Source of the DNA: Natrinema sp. DC36
GTDB taxonomy: Archaea; Halobacteriota; Halobacteria; Halobacteriales; Natrialbaceae
NCBI RefSeq assembly: GCF_020405225.1
Contig: NZ_CP084472.1
Location: 2,604,001 to 2,668,000 of the forward strand
Direction of reading: 5' to 3'
Length of the DNA stretch: 64,000 bases
The notes under the pieces were generated by a model. That model was not told the DNA's origin, did no database searches, and saw only the letters and a list, made by a program, of their open reading frames with translations. Position numbers and translations under genes: made by a program. Positions 50,159 to 59,282 of this stretch are shown here, in pieces (within the stretch, counting starts at the first letter, position 1; the number at the start of each line of letters is the position of its first letter).

Positions 50159-50821
50159 TCACTGCCGGTCGCGGTCCGCCTCGAGGATCGCGTCCATCAA
50201 CTTCGTCTGAGCGGCCGCAAGGTGCTCGGTGAAGGTCGATCGGGCGACGCCGAGTTCCTCGGCCACGTCGGTCGCGTTGGCGCCCTTCGGATAGTCGAAG
50301 TAGCCCATCTCGTGGGCCGTATCCAGAATCTCCCGCTGGCGAGCCGTGAGTTCGTCTCGGTTGACGACGACCGGATCGGCGGAACCCTCCTCGTGGTCCT
50401 GTGAGAGTTCCTCGACGACGACGCCGTCGAAATACGCCCGCAACTCGTCGACGATCTCGGCGACCTCGGTGAGTTCGAACGTGCGAAACGAGAGCAGCAG
50501 TGCGCCGTCCTGGGCGCGGACCGACGAGACCGGCGTTCCCGTCGTCTCGACGATTTCGCAGGCGCAGTCGGCGGACTCGTCGCGTTCGAACCGGTAGATC
50601 GCCTCTCGATCGTTGGACTGGATCGGCGTCACCTCGACGTCGGAATCCCCGTCGACCGAGGCCTCCGGCGAGACGCCGAACTCTTCGACGATCGTTCCCT
50701 CGGCCGTCGGCTGCGACGACCGGGAGACGGAATCGACCGGCTCGTCGGTACCCCCAGAGACGTCGGCGACCGGACAGTCCGCCGGATCGTGGACGACGAC
50801 CGTCGCTCGAAAACCCGTCAT
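50159..50821 (-). CDS. Bat-type helix-turn-helix transcription regulator
   Basis: The 220-residue haloarchaeal regulator has an N-terminal sensor-like domain (~1-145) containing a double-strand repeat and a Cys pair CACEI near 87, which may sense redox or metal. The C-terminal HTH-10 (bat-type) domain is LTARQREILDTAHEMGYFDYPKGANATDVAEELGVARSTFTEHLAAAQTKLMDAIL (two segments, ~158-213). The family's members activate bacteriorhodopsin and many other genes. It could control the VOC gene next to it, on the same strand 84 bp downstream, but the target is unknown. Confidence 0.9.
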   Translation of the reverse strand: MTGFRATVVVHDPADCPVADVSGGTDEPVDSVSRSSQPTAEGTIVEEFGVSPEASVDGDSDVEVTPIQSNDREAIYRFERDESADCACEIVETTGTPVSSVRAQDGALLLSFRTFELTEVAEIVDELRAYFDGVVVEELSQDHEEGSADPVVVNRDELTARQREILDTAHEMGYFDYPKGANATDVAEELGVARSTFTEHLAAAQTKLMDAILEADRDRQ

Positions 50822-51024
50822 ACTCCGTGGTACGTCCGCACGCGTGATAACCGGGACCGGGAATTCCCATCGGGTGGCAATTCCTCGAGCGCCGCCCAGG
50901 TCTCTCTCGAGCCCCTCGCGGGCGATTATAGTCGAACGGAAACGGTCCGTTCGGCCGCTTCAACGGTCGTGGTACCACGACCCTCGGAAGTGTTATCCCC
51001 GGGCCGGCCTTACGTTTGTTTGTA

Positions 51025-51219
51025 ATGGCAGAAGGTAAGGTTGATTTCTTCAACGACACAGGCGGCTACGGTTTCATTGAGACGGACGACGAGGACGACG
51101 ACGTTTTCTTCCACATGGAAGATGTTGGCGGTCCGGATCTCGAAGAAGGCACGGAGATCGAATTCGATATCGAACAGGCCCCCAAGGGCCCGCGCGCGAC
51201 GAACGTCACGCGCAAGTAA
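51025..51219 (+). CDS. cspA: Cold-shock domain protein
   Basis: This 64-residue single-stranded nucleic-acid-binding OB protein has RNP1 GGYGFIETDD at ~13-22 and RNP2 DVFFHM at ~26-31, with the Phe and His stacking residues conserved. The start is ATG 51025 (MAEGKVDFFND); an in-frame ATG 9 bp upstream would break the canonical N-terminus. The protein is unusually acidic (DDEDDD in the loop), as in haloarchaea. A hairpin followed by a T-rich stretch lies right after the stop. It acts as an RNA chaperone in the cytoplasm. Confidence 0.95.
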   Translation: MAEGKVDFFNDTGGYGFIETDDEDDDVFFHMEDVGGPDLEEGTEIEFDIEQAPKGPRATNVTRK

Positions 51220-51223
51220 ACGA

Positions 51224-51256
51224 CGTCGCCTCGAGCGACGCTGAACGAACATTTTT
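51224..51256 (+). terminator. Terminator-like hairpin with T-run after cspA
   Basis: CGTCGC-CTCGA-GCGACG forms a 6 bp stem and is followed 11 nt later by ATTTTTAT. It begins 5 nt after the cspA stop. The T-run (51252-51256) is the usual archaeal termination signal. Confidence 0.6.
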
Positions 51257-51426
51257 ATCGACGAGCCAAACCAGTAGTGCGATCGCCGTCCTCACAACTG
51301 CTCACGAGAGACGACCAACGAGGCAACTGAGCGACGGTAACCGCGGAGAACGCGAACGAACGGCTTCGACTCGAGAGTAGTCGCAGTGTCGAAGACAGGA
51401 CGAGACTCGTTGTCCAGTGAGCGACT

Positions 51427-51789
51427 CTAGAGCTTCTGGCCCAGTTTTTCGCGGCTGATGTGGACGCCCGTCGGCGTGATGATCATCTGATCCTCTCCCT
51501 TCCGGACGATGTCGCCGTCGACCTCCTGGGCGACCTGGCGCAGTTCGTCCACGATGTGTTCGACGGTGCTGTCCTCGGTCCGCAGGCGCGTGATATCCGC
51601 GATGACGATATCGCCGTCGTAGACGGCGTCTTTGATATCGATCGCGTCGGCCTTCGTGCCGACCTCCGCGATGTGTACCTGCATCGTCGCCTCGGCCGAC
51701 CCCATGGAGGCGTCCTCGAGGTCCAATTCGGCGTAGTCCTCGACGGTTCGGGACTGGTTCCCGCCGAGAATTTTGCTCATCAATCCCAT
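51427..51789 (-). CDS. sepF: Cell division protein SepF
   Basis: The 120-residue protein starts with a membrane-binding amphipathic helix (MGLMSKILGG), then a short linker, then the SepF domain: MQVHIAEVGTKADAIDIKDAVYDGDIVIADITRL at ~36-69, RTEDSTVEHIVDELRQVAQEVDGDIVRKGEDQMIITPTGVHISRE at ~70-115. Archaeal SepF anchors FtsZ1/FtsZ2 rings to the membrane and is essential in haloarchaea. The length and the GDIVRKGEDQMIITP segment are diagnostic. FtsZ genes are not in the window. It lies alone, convergent with cspA. Confidence 0.95.
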   Translation of the reverse strand: MGLMSKILGGNQSRTVEDYAELDLEDASMGSAEATMQVHIAEVGTKADAIDIKDAVYDGDIVIADITRLRTEDSTVEHIVDELRQVAQEVDGDIVRKGEDQMIITPTGVHISREKLGQKL

Positions 51790-51918
51790 ACCGGAGAGAG
51801 TCCGTCGCCGTCTGTATAGTTCTTACGTCAGACGTGAGCGTTCGCTCGCCGGAACCGCGCTGCGATGTCGTCTCGCTCACAGTTGCTTTTTTATTTCTTG
51901 GCGAAGCGCGTGTAATCG

Positions 51919-52683
51919 ATGACGTTCAGCATCTGCGTCTCCGAAGCCTACGAAACCGACGACGGGGAACGCCACCGCCGGTTCGGCGTCGCGGTCACGA
52001 CGCGACTCCCGGGCGTGGGAACGCTCTGTCCGTTCGTGAGCGAACGCGCCGCCGTCGCGACCCAGAGCCTGGTCAACGTCGAGCTCGGCGAACGCGGGAT
52101 CGACTACGCCGACGACGGCCTCGCCGTCGACGACGCGCTCGAGGCCCTGCTCAACGCCGATGATGGCGCACCCCAACGGCAGGTACACGGCGTCGACAGC
52201 GAGACGACGTTCGCCTTTTCGGGCGAGGAGTGCGTCGAGTGGTACGGCCACCGCGAGGGCGACCACTACACCGTCGCTGGGAACATGCTGACCGGAGAAG
52301 ACGTCCTCGAGGCGGCCGCCGACGCCTACGAGGCGACCGCGGTCCACGACACCGTTGACCCGTCGACCGGCCCGACGGCCGTCACCGAAGACGTCGACGC
52401 CGATCCCCTCGCGAAGCGGTTGATCGACGTGCTGGCGGCCGGCGACCGCGAAGGCGGGGACAAGCGCGAGGAACTGCCGATCCAGAGCGCGGCGGTCGTC
52501 GTCGAGACGACCGAAGACCACGACCTCGAGCCGCCGTACAACGACCTGCGGATCGACGCGACCGAGACGCCGATCGCCGATCTCCGCGAGACGTACGAAC
52601 TCGCAGAACGGGGCTACCGGGACACCCTCGCGCAGTACGAGGGGGCGTTCGAAGCGGATTCGCTGGAGGAGGCCGCGGAGTGA
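51919..52683 (+). CDS. DUF1028 protein (Ntn-hydrolase superfamily-like)
   Basis: The 254-residue protein begins MTFSICVSEA and continues RRFGVAVTTRLPGVGTLCPFVSERAAVATQSLVN, the DUF1028 N-terminus that resembles Ntn-hydrolases. The rest includes QVHGVDSETTFAFSGEECVEWYGHREGDHYTVAGNMLTGEDVLEAAADAYEA, with the GNML-like motif conserved in the family. The C-terminal part LPIQSAAVVVETTEDHDLEPPYNDLRID is the expected DLRVD end strand. Many DUF1028 proteins are thought to be peptidases or amidases, but activity is not established. The second residue is Thr, which would be the nucleophile if the Met is removed. Confidence 0.88.
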   Translation: MTFSICVSEAYETDDGERHRRFGVAVTTRLPGVGTLCPFVSERAAVATQSLVNVELGERGIDYADDGLAVDDALEALLNADDGAPQRQVHGVDSETTFAFSGEECVEWYGHREGDHYTVAGNMLTGEDVLEAAADAYEATAVHDTVDPSTGPTAVTEDVDADPLAKRLIDVLAAGDREGGDKREELPIQSAAVVVETTEDHDLEPPYNDLRIDATETPIADLRETYELAERGYRDTLAQYEGAFEADSLEEAAE

Positions 52684-52781
52684 TGGGGTCGAGCGATTCG
52701 CTCAGTTCGCTCCTTCCCAGTACGGAGAACTGAGCGTGCGCGGTCGGTTCAGAATCGAGTGACCTGCCGTCGTTGAGCGGA

Positions 52782-53261
52782 CTACCCGGTGAACTCGTAG
52801 AGTTCGTCGCCGACGTGGTGAAGCGAGTCCACCACTTTTCCGTCGTCGCCGACCATGTCCGCGCCGTCGACGCGGGCGCGGCCGACCGCGAGCACCTTCC
52901 CGTGGGACTCCTCGGCGATGACGACCAGATCGTCCGGCGAGATGTCGTCGGTCGCGTCCGTGATCCCGGGTCGCATCACGTCCGCGCCGTCGCTGACGAA
53001 CGAGACGGCACCCGCGTCGACGGTCACCAGTCGCTTTTCGGGCTCGTAGGCGTTGGCCCCCCTGACCGTCAGGAACGGTTCCTCGTCGAAGTACGCGACC
53101 CGCGGCTCGCCGTCGATGAGGACGACCTCCCAGTCGGTTTCCTCGAACTCGACGCGCTCGTATGCGTCGCCCTCGGACGAGACGCCGAGTTGGTCCTCGA
53201 GCGTCTCCTCGAGATCGGACACCGCGTCGCTGCGGAGGTGGTGTCGAGACTTGACCTGCAT
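52782..53261 (-). CDS. PUA-domain RNA-binding protein (Tma20/MCT-1 family)
   Basis: The 159-residue protein starts at the ATG at 53261 (MQVKSRHHLRSDAVSDLE). The N-terminal part (~1-75) is the pre-PUA module, containing YERVEFEETDWEVVLIDGEPRVAYFD. The PUA domain (~78-159) has KRLVTVDAGAVSFVSDGADVMRPGITDATDDISPDDLVVIAEESHGKVLAVGRARV. In eukaryotes MCT-1/Tma20 with DENR recycles 40S subunits and releases deacylated tRNA; an archaeal role in translation is probable. The C-terminal KVVDSLHHVGDELYEFTG is the usual last strand and helix. The gene is monocistronic. Confidence 0.92.
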   Translation of the reverse strand: MQVKSRHHLRSDAVSDLEETLEDQLGVSSEGDAYERVEFEETDWEVVLIDGEPRVAYFDEEPFLTVRGANAYEPEKRLVTVDAGAVSFVSDGADVMRPGITDATDDISPDDLVVIAEESHGKVLAVGRARVDGADMVGDDGKVVDSLHHVGDELYEFTG

Positions 53262-53428
53262 ACCCGTGCTACCGCCCGTACGCATTTAATAGATAAGATT
53301 CGAAGTCGCGGATCGGTCGACGAGGTGAGAGAGGGCCGTGGACGCCGGACCGGCGCTCGAGCGGGCCGGGCGTCGGGAACGGGGAAACCACTATCCCGAT
53401 CCGTCTGGTAGTACGCCGGACTCGTCCG

Positions 53429-54871
53429 ATGGCCAGCGAGTACGTCTTCATCAGCGACCTCCACATGGGCGGTGACGAACAGCTAACGGCGCTCGACTTC
53501 GAGGCGGAGCTCCTCTCGTTTCTCGCGGACCTCGAGGAGCGCGGCGGCGACGTCGAACTCATCATCAACGGCGACGCGTTCGGCCTGTGGGAGTACGCCG
53601 AGGTGACGGGACCGGCGAAACTCGAGCGGGTCATCGACGATCACCCGCGCGTGTTCGAGCAGCTCCGCGCGACCGGTGCAGAGATCGATATCACGCTCAT
53701 CCCGGGCAACCACGATTACGATCTCGCCTGCCACGACTCCCACGTCGATCGCCTCGCGGAGTTCAACGTCACCCTCGAGCAGGAGATTTCGATCACTCGC
53801 GAGGTCGGCGACGGGCGAATCTGGATCGAACACGGCCAGCAACGCGACCCGAACAACCGGATGCCGGACTGGGGGAATCCCGACGCGCTCCCGGTCGGCT
53901 ACTTCGTCGTCCAGCGAATCGTCGCCGCCGCCGGCCGCTACTCCGGATGGGCGAGAGGTGACTGGCTGCGCGATATTCAGTCGGTCGCCCCGATGGAAGA
54001 GATCCCGCGCTGGCTCCTCTCGAACTACTTCTACAGGGAAATGAGTCCGTTCCTGCGAGCGATCGTCGTCCCGCTACTGATATTTTTCAACCTCACGCTG
54101 CTCTACCTGTTCGGCACCGTCCTCGAGACGGTCGGCCTTCTTCCGGCGCAGTTTTTCACTGACAATCCCGTCGTCCAGGCGCTCGGCGTCGCCGCGATCG
54201 TCCTGGAACTCATCGTCGCCGTCAACCTCGTGATCATCGCCGTGCTGGCGCTGGTCGCGGTCCCCCTGTGGCTGTTCAGACGCGATCTCAGGCACACCCT
54301 CGAGCGCTTCGGCGTCGTCCTGTCGGGCGTTCACGTCGGGCAGGGCGACGAGCCCTTCCTGAACGCGGCCAGGGAGGTCTTCGAATCGAACCCCGACGTC
54401 GCCGTCTTCGTCTACGGACACACTCACCGCGCGTCGGTCACCGAGTGGGGCGATCGGGTCGTCGTCAACACGGGAACCTGGCTGAAGAAGCTCCAGCACG
54501 TCGAGACCCGGTTCTCGCGGTTGCCGGGGGTGTACTACCCCTCGTTCCGATTGAATTACGTCCGCATCTTCGCCGAGGGGGACCGCGTCGTCGTCGAGTA
54601 CGAGGAGATCGAGACGGCGCAGTCGGTCGATCTCACCCGCATTCAGCGGCTGGTCGCGCGCCGTCCGCCGCGGCCGGTGCCGATCCCGGCGCGAACGGTG
54701 ATCGATCCCGACGGACGGCTCGAGCTCCCCGAGGTGGAGTCGGATTCCGAACCCGACCTCGATCTCGACGTCAGCTCCGATGCCGGGTCGCGGTCCACAT
54801 CCGTCGGCGAAGGTGTCAAACGTGCGGACGAGGGCGATCGCGTTGACGAGGAGCGCGAGCGATCCCGGTAG
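53429..54871 (+). CDS. Membrane-associated metallophosphoesterase
   Basis: The 480-residue calcineurin-like phosphoesterase has D-x-H in ISDLHMGG at 8-15, NGDAFGLWE at 47-55, GNHD at 93-96 and GHTHR near 330. That gives the complete di-metal site, although the GDxxD is modified to NGDAF. Two or three TM helices at ~212-290 are inserted between the metal motifs, so the catalytic halves flank a membrane hairpin. The C-terminus is disordered and acidic. Related proteins cleave UDP-diacylglucosamine or cyclic nucleotides. An activity on a lipid-linked phosphate is suggested by the membrane insert. Confidence 0.88.
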   Translation: MASEYVFISDLHMGGDEQLTALDFEAELLSFLADLEERGGDVELIINGDAFGLWEYAEVTGPAKLERVIDDHPRVFEQLRATGAEIDITLIPGNHDYDLACHDSHVDRLAEFNVTLEQEISITREVGDGRIWIEHGQQRDPNNRMPDWGNPDALPVGYFVVQRIVAAAGRYSGWARGDWLRDIQSVAPMEEIPRWLLSNYFYREMSPFLRAIVVPLLIFFNLTLLYLFGTVLETVGLLPAQFFTDNPVVQALGVAAIVLELIVAVNLVIIAVLALVAVPLWLFRRDLRHTLERFGVVLSGVHVGQGDEPFLNAAREVFESNPDVAVFVYGHTHRASVTEWGDRVVVNTGTWLKKLQHVETRFSRLPGVYYPSFRLNYVRIFAEGDRVVVEYEEIETAQSVDLTRIQRLVARRPPRPVPIPARTVIDPDGRLELPEVESDSEPDLDLDVSSDAGSRSTSVGEGVKRADEGDRVDEERERSR

Positions 54872-54946
54872 ATCGGTTGCCCTGACCGTCAGGACGGGGA
54901 GACCAGTGTGCCAATCGCTAAGTGATCCCGCGCCGTCAGGCCGACC

Positions 54947-55240
54947 ATGTGGCCCTCTCGGACCCGCACGGAGACGGTAACCTGTCTCGCCTGTGGCACC
55001 GAGCGCCCGCGCGACGAGGCCCGCGAGTACGACAAACACGGCGACCGCTGGGACCGCGACGACAAGACGTTCGAACACCTCTGTAAGTCCTGTCACCGCG
55101 ACCTCTGTCACCACCCGCGCGACGAACTCGAGGGGCTGTTAGTCGATCTCGAGGCCGGAGCAACCGACCGGGAGCGCTTCCTCTCGCGGTATCTGCAGAC
55201 CGTCGAGGAGCGATACGGCGCGCTCGAGGAAGAGTCGTAA
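54947..55240 (+). CDS. Small zinc-binding protein (DUF7562-like)
   Basis: The 97-residue product has CLACG (C13, C16) and HLCKSCHRDLCHH near 44-56 (C46, C49, with C54, H55, H56 as extra ligands), a treble-clef/zinc-ribbon layout with an intervening acidic, Arg-rich loop. The C-terminal part LEGLLVDLEAGATDRERFLSRYLQTVEERYG forms two helices. The region EARE/DKHGDRWDRDDKTF is like Kelch-independent RNA-binding zinc proteins, but the family is unknown. It is widely present in haloarchaea by my recollection; function has not been described. Confidence 0.8.
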   Translation: MWPSRTRTETVTCLACGTERPRDEAREYDKHGDRWDRDDKTFEHLCKSCHRDLCHHPRDELEGLLVDLEAGATDRERFLSRYLQTVEERYGALEEES

Positions 55241-55321
55241 GGCCGCGATCGGTGTGCCGCCGATATCGATTCGGTCCGCGCTGCGCTCGCGACCGATCAC
55301 GCGCCTCACTGTCGGCGTTCC

Positions 55322-57456
55322 TCACCGGCCCTCGAGTTCCTCGTCGACCACGTCTCGGTCCGTCGTGGCCGACCAAGACGCGCCGTCGAGATCGAACTCG
55401 AACCGAGCACCGCCGTCGGCGCTCTCGGTAATCCGAATCGCCCAGCCGTGGCCGTCGGCGATCTGCGAAACGATCGCGAGACCGAAGCCGGATCCCGACG
55501 GGGACGTGGTGTGGCCGTACTCGAGGACGGACTCTCGCTCGTCGATGGGGATCCCCGGCCCGTCGTCTTCGACGAAAAATCCGTCGGGGTCGTGCCGACC
55601 CGAACGTTGACGCCGCTGCCGCCGTGTTCCACGGCATCCTGCTGAGTGGGCGAAGCAGGGTTCGTAGAACCGTGTTCTACGGCATTCCGGAACAGGTTTT
55701 CGAACAGGTGGAGCACCCGGTCGCCGTCGGCGACGATCACGCGATCGCCAGTGACGGTAAGCGTCGCCGCCGCGGTATCGACGTTCACCCATGCACGGTC
55801 GACGAGACGCTCGAGGTGGAGTCGCTCGGTGTCACCGATCGATTGCCCCGCACGGGCCAGCACCAACACCTCTTCGATGATCGTCTCCATGCGTTCGTGG
55901 GCGGTCGCGATCTCGTCGTGAGACGCGCAGTCGACGGACTCTCTGGCGACCTCGAGATACCCCTGCGCGACGTTCAGCGGATTTCGGAGGTCGTGACTGA
56001 CGACGCTCGCAAACTGCTCCAGTTGCTCGTTCGCTCGGCGGATCTCGCGTTCGCGTTTCTTGCGTTCGGTAATGTCGCGAGTGTTCAGGACGATGCCGTC
56101 GACGAACGGGTCGTCGAGCAGGTTACTGCCGACCGTCTCGACGTCTCGCCACTCGCCGTCGGCGGTCCGAAGCCGATACTCCGCCCGATCGACGGTGAGC
56201 GAAGCATCGATTCCGGTCTGAAACTGCTCGACGAGTGATTCTCGATCGTCGGGATGGACGAACTCGAACGCCGACCGGCCCATCATTTCCGACGGCTCGA
56301 ATCCCAGAACGCTTCGACTCGAGGGACTCTGGTAGCGAATTATCCCGCGGTCGTCGACCATCGTGATGAGATCGGACGCGTTTTCGATGAAGGACTGGTA
56401 GCGCTGTTCGACGGCGTGTTGCTGGGTAACGTCTCGAAGAAGGAGTAACCGAATCCCGTCGGCGTTCGAGAGCCGTTGTACCTGCACGTCGAAGAACCGG
56501 CGGCCGTCGTCGGCGTCGATGACGATCTCGGTCCGTCCCGTCGACGCCTCGGTACCGACGATGTGAGCGATCTCGGGGAAGACGTCGATCACATCCCGAC
56601 CGACGAGGGAGGTGGCCCCGTCGCACGAGAGGCAGCGCCGAGCGGCCGCGTTGCCGTCTCGGATGCGGTTGGTTTCGTCGATCACGAGGAAGCCGTCGCG
56701 CATATCCTCGACGACTGCGGTGCGGGCGACGGGAGCGATATCCAGCAGGTGATGGCGATAGATCGCGACGGCGAACGCGAGCCCGGAGACGGTAAACGCG
56801 ATGGGCGTCAGATCGAGGTCACCGATCGGTCCCAGACCGAGGAACCACACGATATTGGCGACCAGCGGAACGAGAATGGCGAACAGTACCGCGAGGGCCT
56901 GCTCCCGGTAGACGTGCTGTGATTCGTACACCGTCTTGAGCAAGAATCCGGCGCCGACGACGAGGAGACCGTACATGAACAGGACGTGAACGATCGCCAT
57001 CGGTCCGAACGTTCGTTCCAGAACGACGAGGTCGCCGGCAACGGCGGTATCGAGGGGTTGCTCGTACAGGTGGCGGTACTGCGTCGCGTACAGGACGAAC
57101 GCGACGGCGGGCTCGATCACGAGAACGAGAAGCGTCCGCCGAGAGAGCCACTTCTCGTTGCCCGAGTACGCGACGGCAAAGAAAAAACAGGAGAGCGAGA
57201 CCAGCACGGCGCCGACGAATGCGATGCCCAACCAGACGCGTTTCGTCGGGACGTCGAGGCTCAGCAACTGCAACGCGTACGCGCCAGACCAGAGTGAACA
57301 CCCGACGTTCAGGCCGACGAACGCACGGACGCTTGGCTCGTCCAGCACATCCGTCCGTTCGACCACGGTATAGAGGGCTAGTGCGGCCGAAATAATCATC
57401 GCCGAAAAGAGAATTCCAATGAACGGAAGGAGTTGCGAGGTGTACTGCCAGGCCAT
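55322..57456 (-). pseudogene. Frameshifted 7TM-PAS-PAS sensor histidine kinase
   Basis: The protein starts at the ATG at 57456 with seven TM helices (~8-225, the histidine-kinase 7TM N-domain), then PAS1 (~232-340), PAS2 (~350-468, QYRSFIENASDLITMVDDRG-like start) and a HisKA domain with H488 in VVSHDLRNPLN. The ATPase begins [13 protein letters not shown] (N-box). At about codon 621 (55594-55596) the frame changes. The G1/G2 part [21 protein letters not shown] and [18 protein letters not shown] lies in the -1-shifted frame, ending at 55322. A one-base deletion explains it. If read without a shift, an unrelated 716-residue tail results (to 55306). It may be a pseudogene, phase-variable or a sequencing error. 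Confidence 0.8.
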
Positions 57457-57534
57457 AGCGTCGAACTATCTGTCTATTTCACTCGACCATTATACCGGTT
57501 CTGGCTGGCTCGCACAGCGGCCCCGCTGCGGTTA

Positions 57535-57614
57535 TAGTAGCCGCTGAACGTCACTGCATACCTGATCGCATGATTGCGTTGCGATCAGTATGTAACTCGT
57601 TTCGGTGGCTACTA
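57535..57614. repeat. Palindromic repeat, copy 2
   Basis: This 80 bp element has arms TAGTAGCC/GGCTACTA and a central hairpin CATAC-C-TGATCGCA / TGCGATCA-GTATG with a 9 nt loop. It is clearly related to 39192-39275, but the hairpin bases change on both sides (CACAC/GTGTG there, CATAC/GTATG here). It lies between the divergent starts of the kinase and the ribonuclease. Confidence 0.8.
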
Positions 57615-57745
57615 CAGGTCGCGACCGACGGGTTTCGGGATCGCACTCCGGACCGTCGTCGAGAGTTCCCTGCGATCGAACGAACGTCCACTGTCACCGT
57701 TCCGATCCCGACACGACTTTCACCCTCACGTCCGTAGTCCACGTC

Positions 57746-59044
57746 ATGAGTGACGACGCACAGGCCGCGGCCGGAACGGTGGAAGGCCAGGGCCCTGTCG
57801 AAGTTTCGGAGGAGCTCGCGCGCCATCTCGAGAACAAGCGCGAGGAGTTGTTCGAGAAGTTCGAACTCCGCGACGAGTTCCCGTCCGAGGTCCTCGAGGA
57901 GGCCGAGGCTCGAACGGAGGGCGTGACGGCGGAGATCCAGGACGAGATCGACGAGCGGCAGGATCTGCGCGATCTGACGACCTGGACGACGGACCCGATC
58001 GACGCTCAGGACTTCGACGACGCCATTTCGGTCGAAGAACGAGACGACGAGTACGTCCTCTGGGTGCATATCGCCGACGTGACCCACTACGTCAACCCCG
58101 AGACCGCCATGTGGGACGAGGCCGTCGAACGCAGCAACACGGTCTATCTTCCCGGCTACACGGTCCACATGCTGCCGCCAGTGCTGGCCGAGACGGTCTG
58201 CTCGCTGGTTCCGAACGAGGATCGGCTGGCCCACACCGTCGAGATGCACCTCGACAAGGAGAATCTGACCTACGAGAACATCGAGATCTACAAGTCGGTC
58301 ATCGAGTCAGACGAGCGGCTCACCTACGCGGAGGCCGAGAGTCGGCTCGAGGACCCCGACGCGCCGCTGCACGACGAAAACGCGCTAGTCTACGACCTCG
58401 CCGAGCAGATGCACGAACAGCGCAAGGAGGACGGCTCGCTCGTCTTGAACCCGAGCCGCGACCGCGCCCACACCATCATCGAGGAGTGCATGCTGAAGGC
58501 CAACAAGGCCGTCACGCACGTGCTCATGTGGGATCGCGGCGTGTCGGCCATGTACCGAGTTCATCCACAGCCCAGCCCCGACGAGTGGTCCGAGGCCCTC
58601 CGGGAGATTCAGGATCTCGACGGCGTTTCGATCCCCGGAAGCACCTGGGACGACCCGCGAAAGGCCGTTAACGCGACGCTCGAGGACGCCCCCGACCGCC
58701 AGCTGGACAAGATCCAGTGGGCGGTGATGAAGGTGATGCCTCGAGCGCGGTACATGAACGACCCCTTCGGCGGCCACCACGCGCTGAACTTCGAGATCTA
58801 CGGCCACTTCACGAGCCCCATTCGGCGACTCAGCGACCTGATCAACCACTGGATCGTCTACCAGAACGACGTCCCGGTGAACCTCGTGGAACTCTGCGAC
58901 CGCGCCAGCGACAAGCAAAAAGACGCCGAGCAGTGCGAGCGCGAGTACAAGACCTTCCTCCAGGAGGTCGGCCTCGATCCGACGGCGGTCAACAACCGCG
59001 GGATCGAGATCGTGGATGAAGAGGAAGCGGAAAAGACGCTATAG
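57746..59044 (+). CDS. RNB-domain ribonuclease (RNase R/II-like)
   Basis: The 432-residue enzyme starts at the ATG at 57746 (MSDDAQAAAGTVEGQ). The catalytic RNB motif TTDPIDAQDFDDAISVEE at ~81-98 holds the Asp cluster (D83, D89, D91, D92). YTVHMLPPVLAETVCSLVPNEDRLAHTVEM near 142-171, LMLKANKAV-like CMLKANKAVTHVL near 250-262, and FTSPIRRLSDLINHWIVYQ near 354-372 follow in family order. It lacks the cold-shock and S1 domains of bacterial RNase R, so it is a minimal halophile form. It would degrade RNA 3'-to-5', processively. Haloarchaea keep it in addition to the exosome. Confidence 0.93.
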   Translation: MSDDAQAAAGTVEGQGPVEVSEELARHLENKREELFEKFELRDEFPSEVLEEAEARTEGVTAEIQDEIDERQDLRDLTTWTTDPIDAQDFDDAISVEERDDEYVLWVHIADVTHYVNPETAMWDEAVERSNTVYLPGYTVHMLPPVLAETVCSLVPNEDRLAHTVEMHLDKENLTYENIEIYKSVIESDERLTYAEAESRLEDPDAPLHDENALVYDLAEQMHEQRKEDGSLVLNPSRDRAHTIIEECMLKANKAVTHVLMWDRGVSAMYRVHPQPSPDEWSEALREIQDLDGVSIPGSTWDDPRKAVNATLEDAPDRQLDKIQWAVMKVMPRARYMNDPFGGHHALNFEIYGHFTSPIRRLSDLINHWIVYQNDVPVNLVELCDRASDKQKDAEQCEREYKTFLQEVGLDPTAVNNRGIEIVDEEEAEKTL

Positions 59045-59104
59045 CGGCCGTTAGTCGGCCTATTTTCCTGCCGATCGATCGAACGACGTGCAGTGGCGCG
59101 CGCT

Positions 59105-59137
59105 GGATCACGGTGACCGTGGAGGGAACCGTGATCC
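59105..59137. terminator. 10-bp stem hairpin downstream of the RNB gene
   Basis: GGATCACGGT pairs perfectly with ACCGTGATCC across a 13 nt loop. It begins 60 nt after the ribonuclease stop. No T-run follows closely, so it could be a processing or protective hairpin instead. Confidence 0.35.
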
Positions 59138-59226
59138 AAAGTCGTGCGAGGTCTTCGTGAGAAGCGAACGAATGGCTCGGAAGGCGCGTCGCGCCTTCCG
59201 GTGGATGAGTGAGTGACCAACGGGAA

Positions 59227-59282
59227 CGAACGAATCGGTTGGGGAGGGCGTGGCGATTCCCCGTTGCCACGGTAGCAGGACG
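59227..59282 (+). repeat. 56-bp repeat, copy A
   Basis: This segment is identical in 55 of 56 positions to the reverse complement of 61427-61482. The sequence upstream (GGATGAGTGAG, 59203-59213) is also shared after a variable spacer. The two copies face each other across the rtcA segment. Confidence 0.85.

Noticed and set aside
55306-55593. Unshifted C-terminal tail of the histidine kinase as real protein
   Set aside because: The tail is Ser/Arg/Pro-rich without ATPase motifs, whereas the shifted frame has the G1 and G2 boxes.
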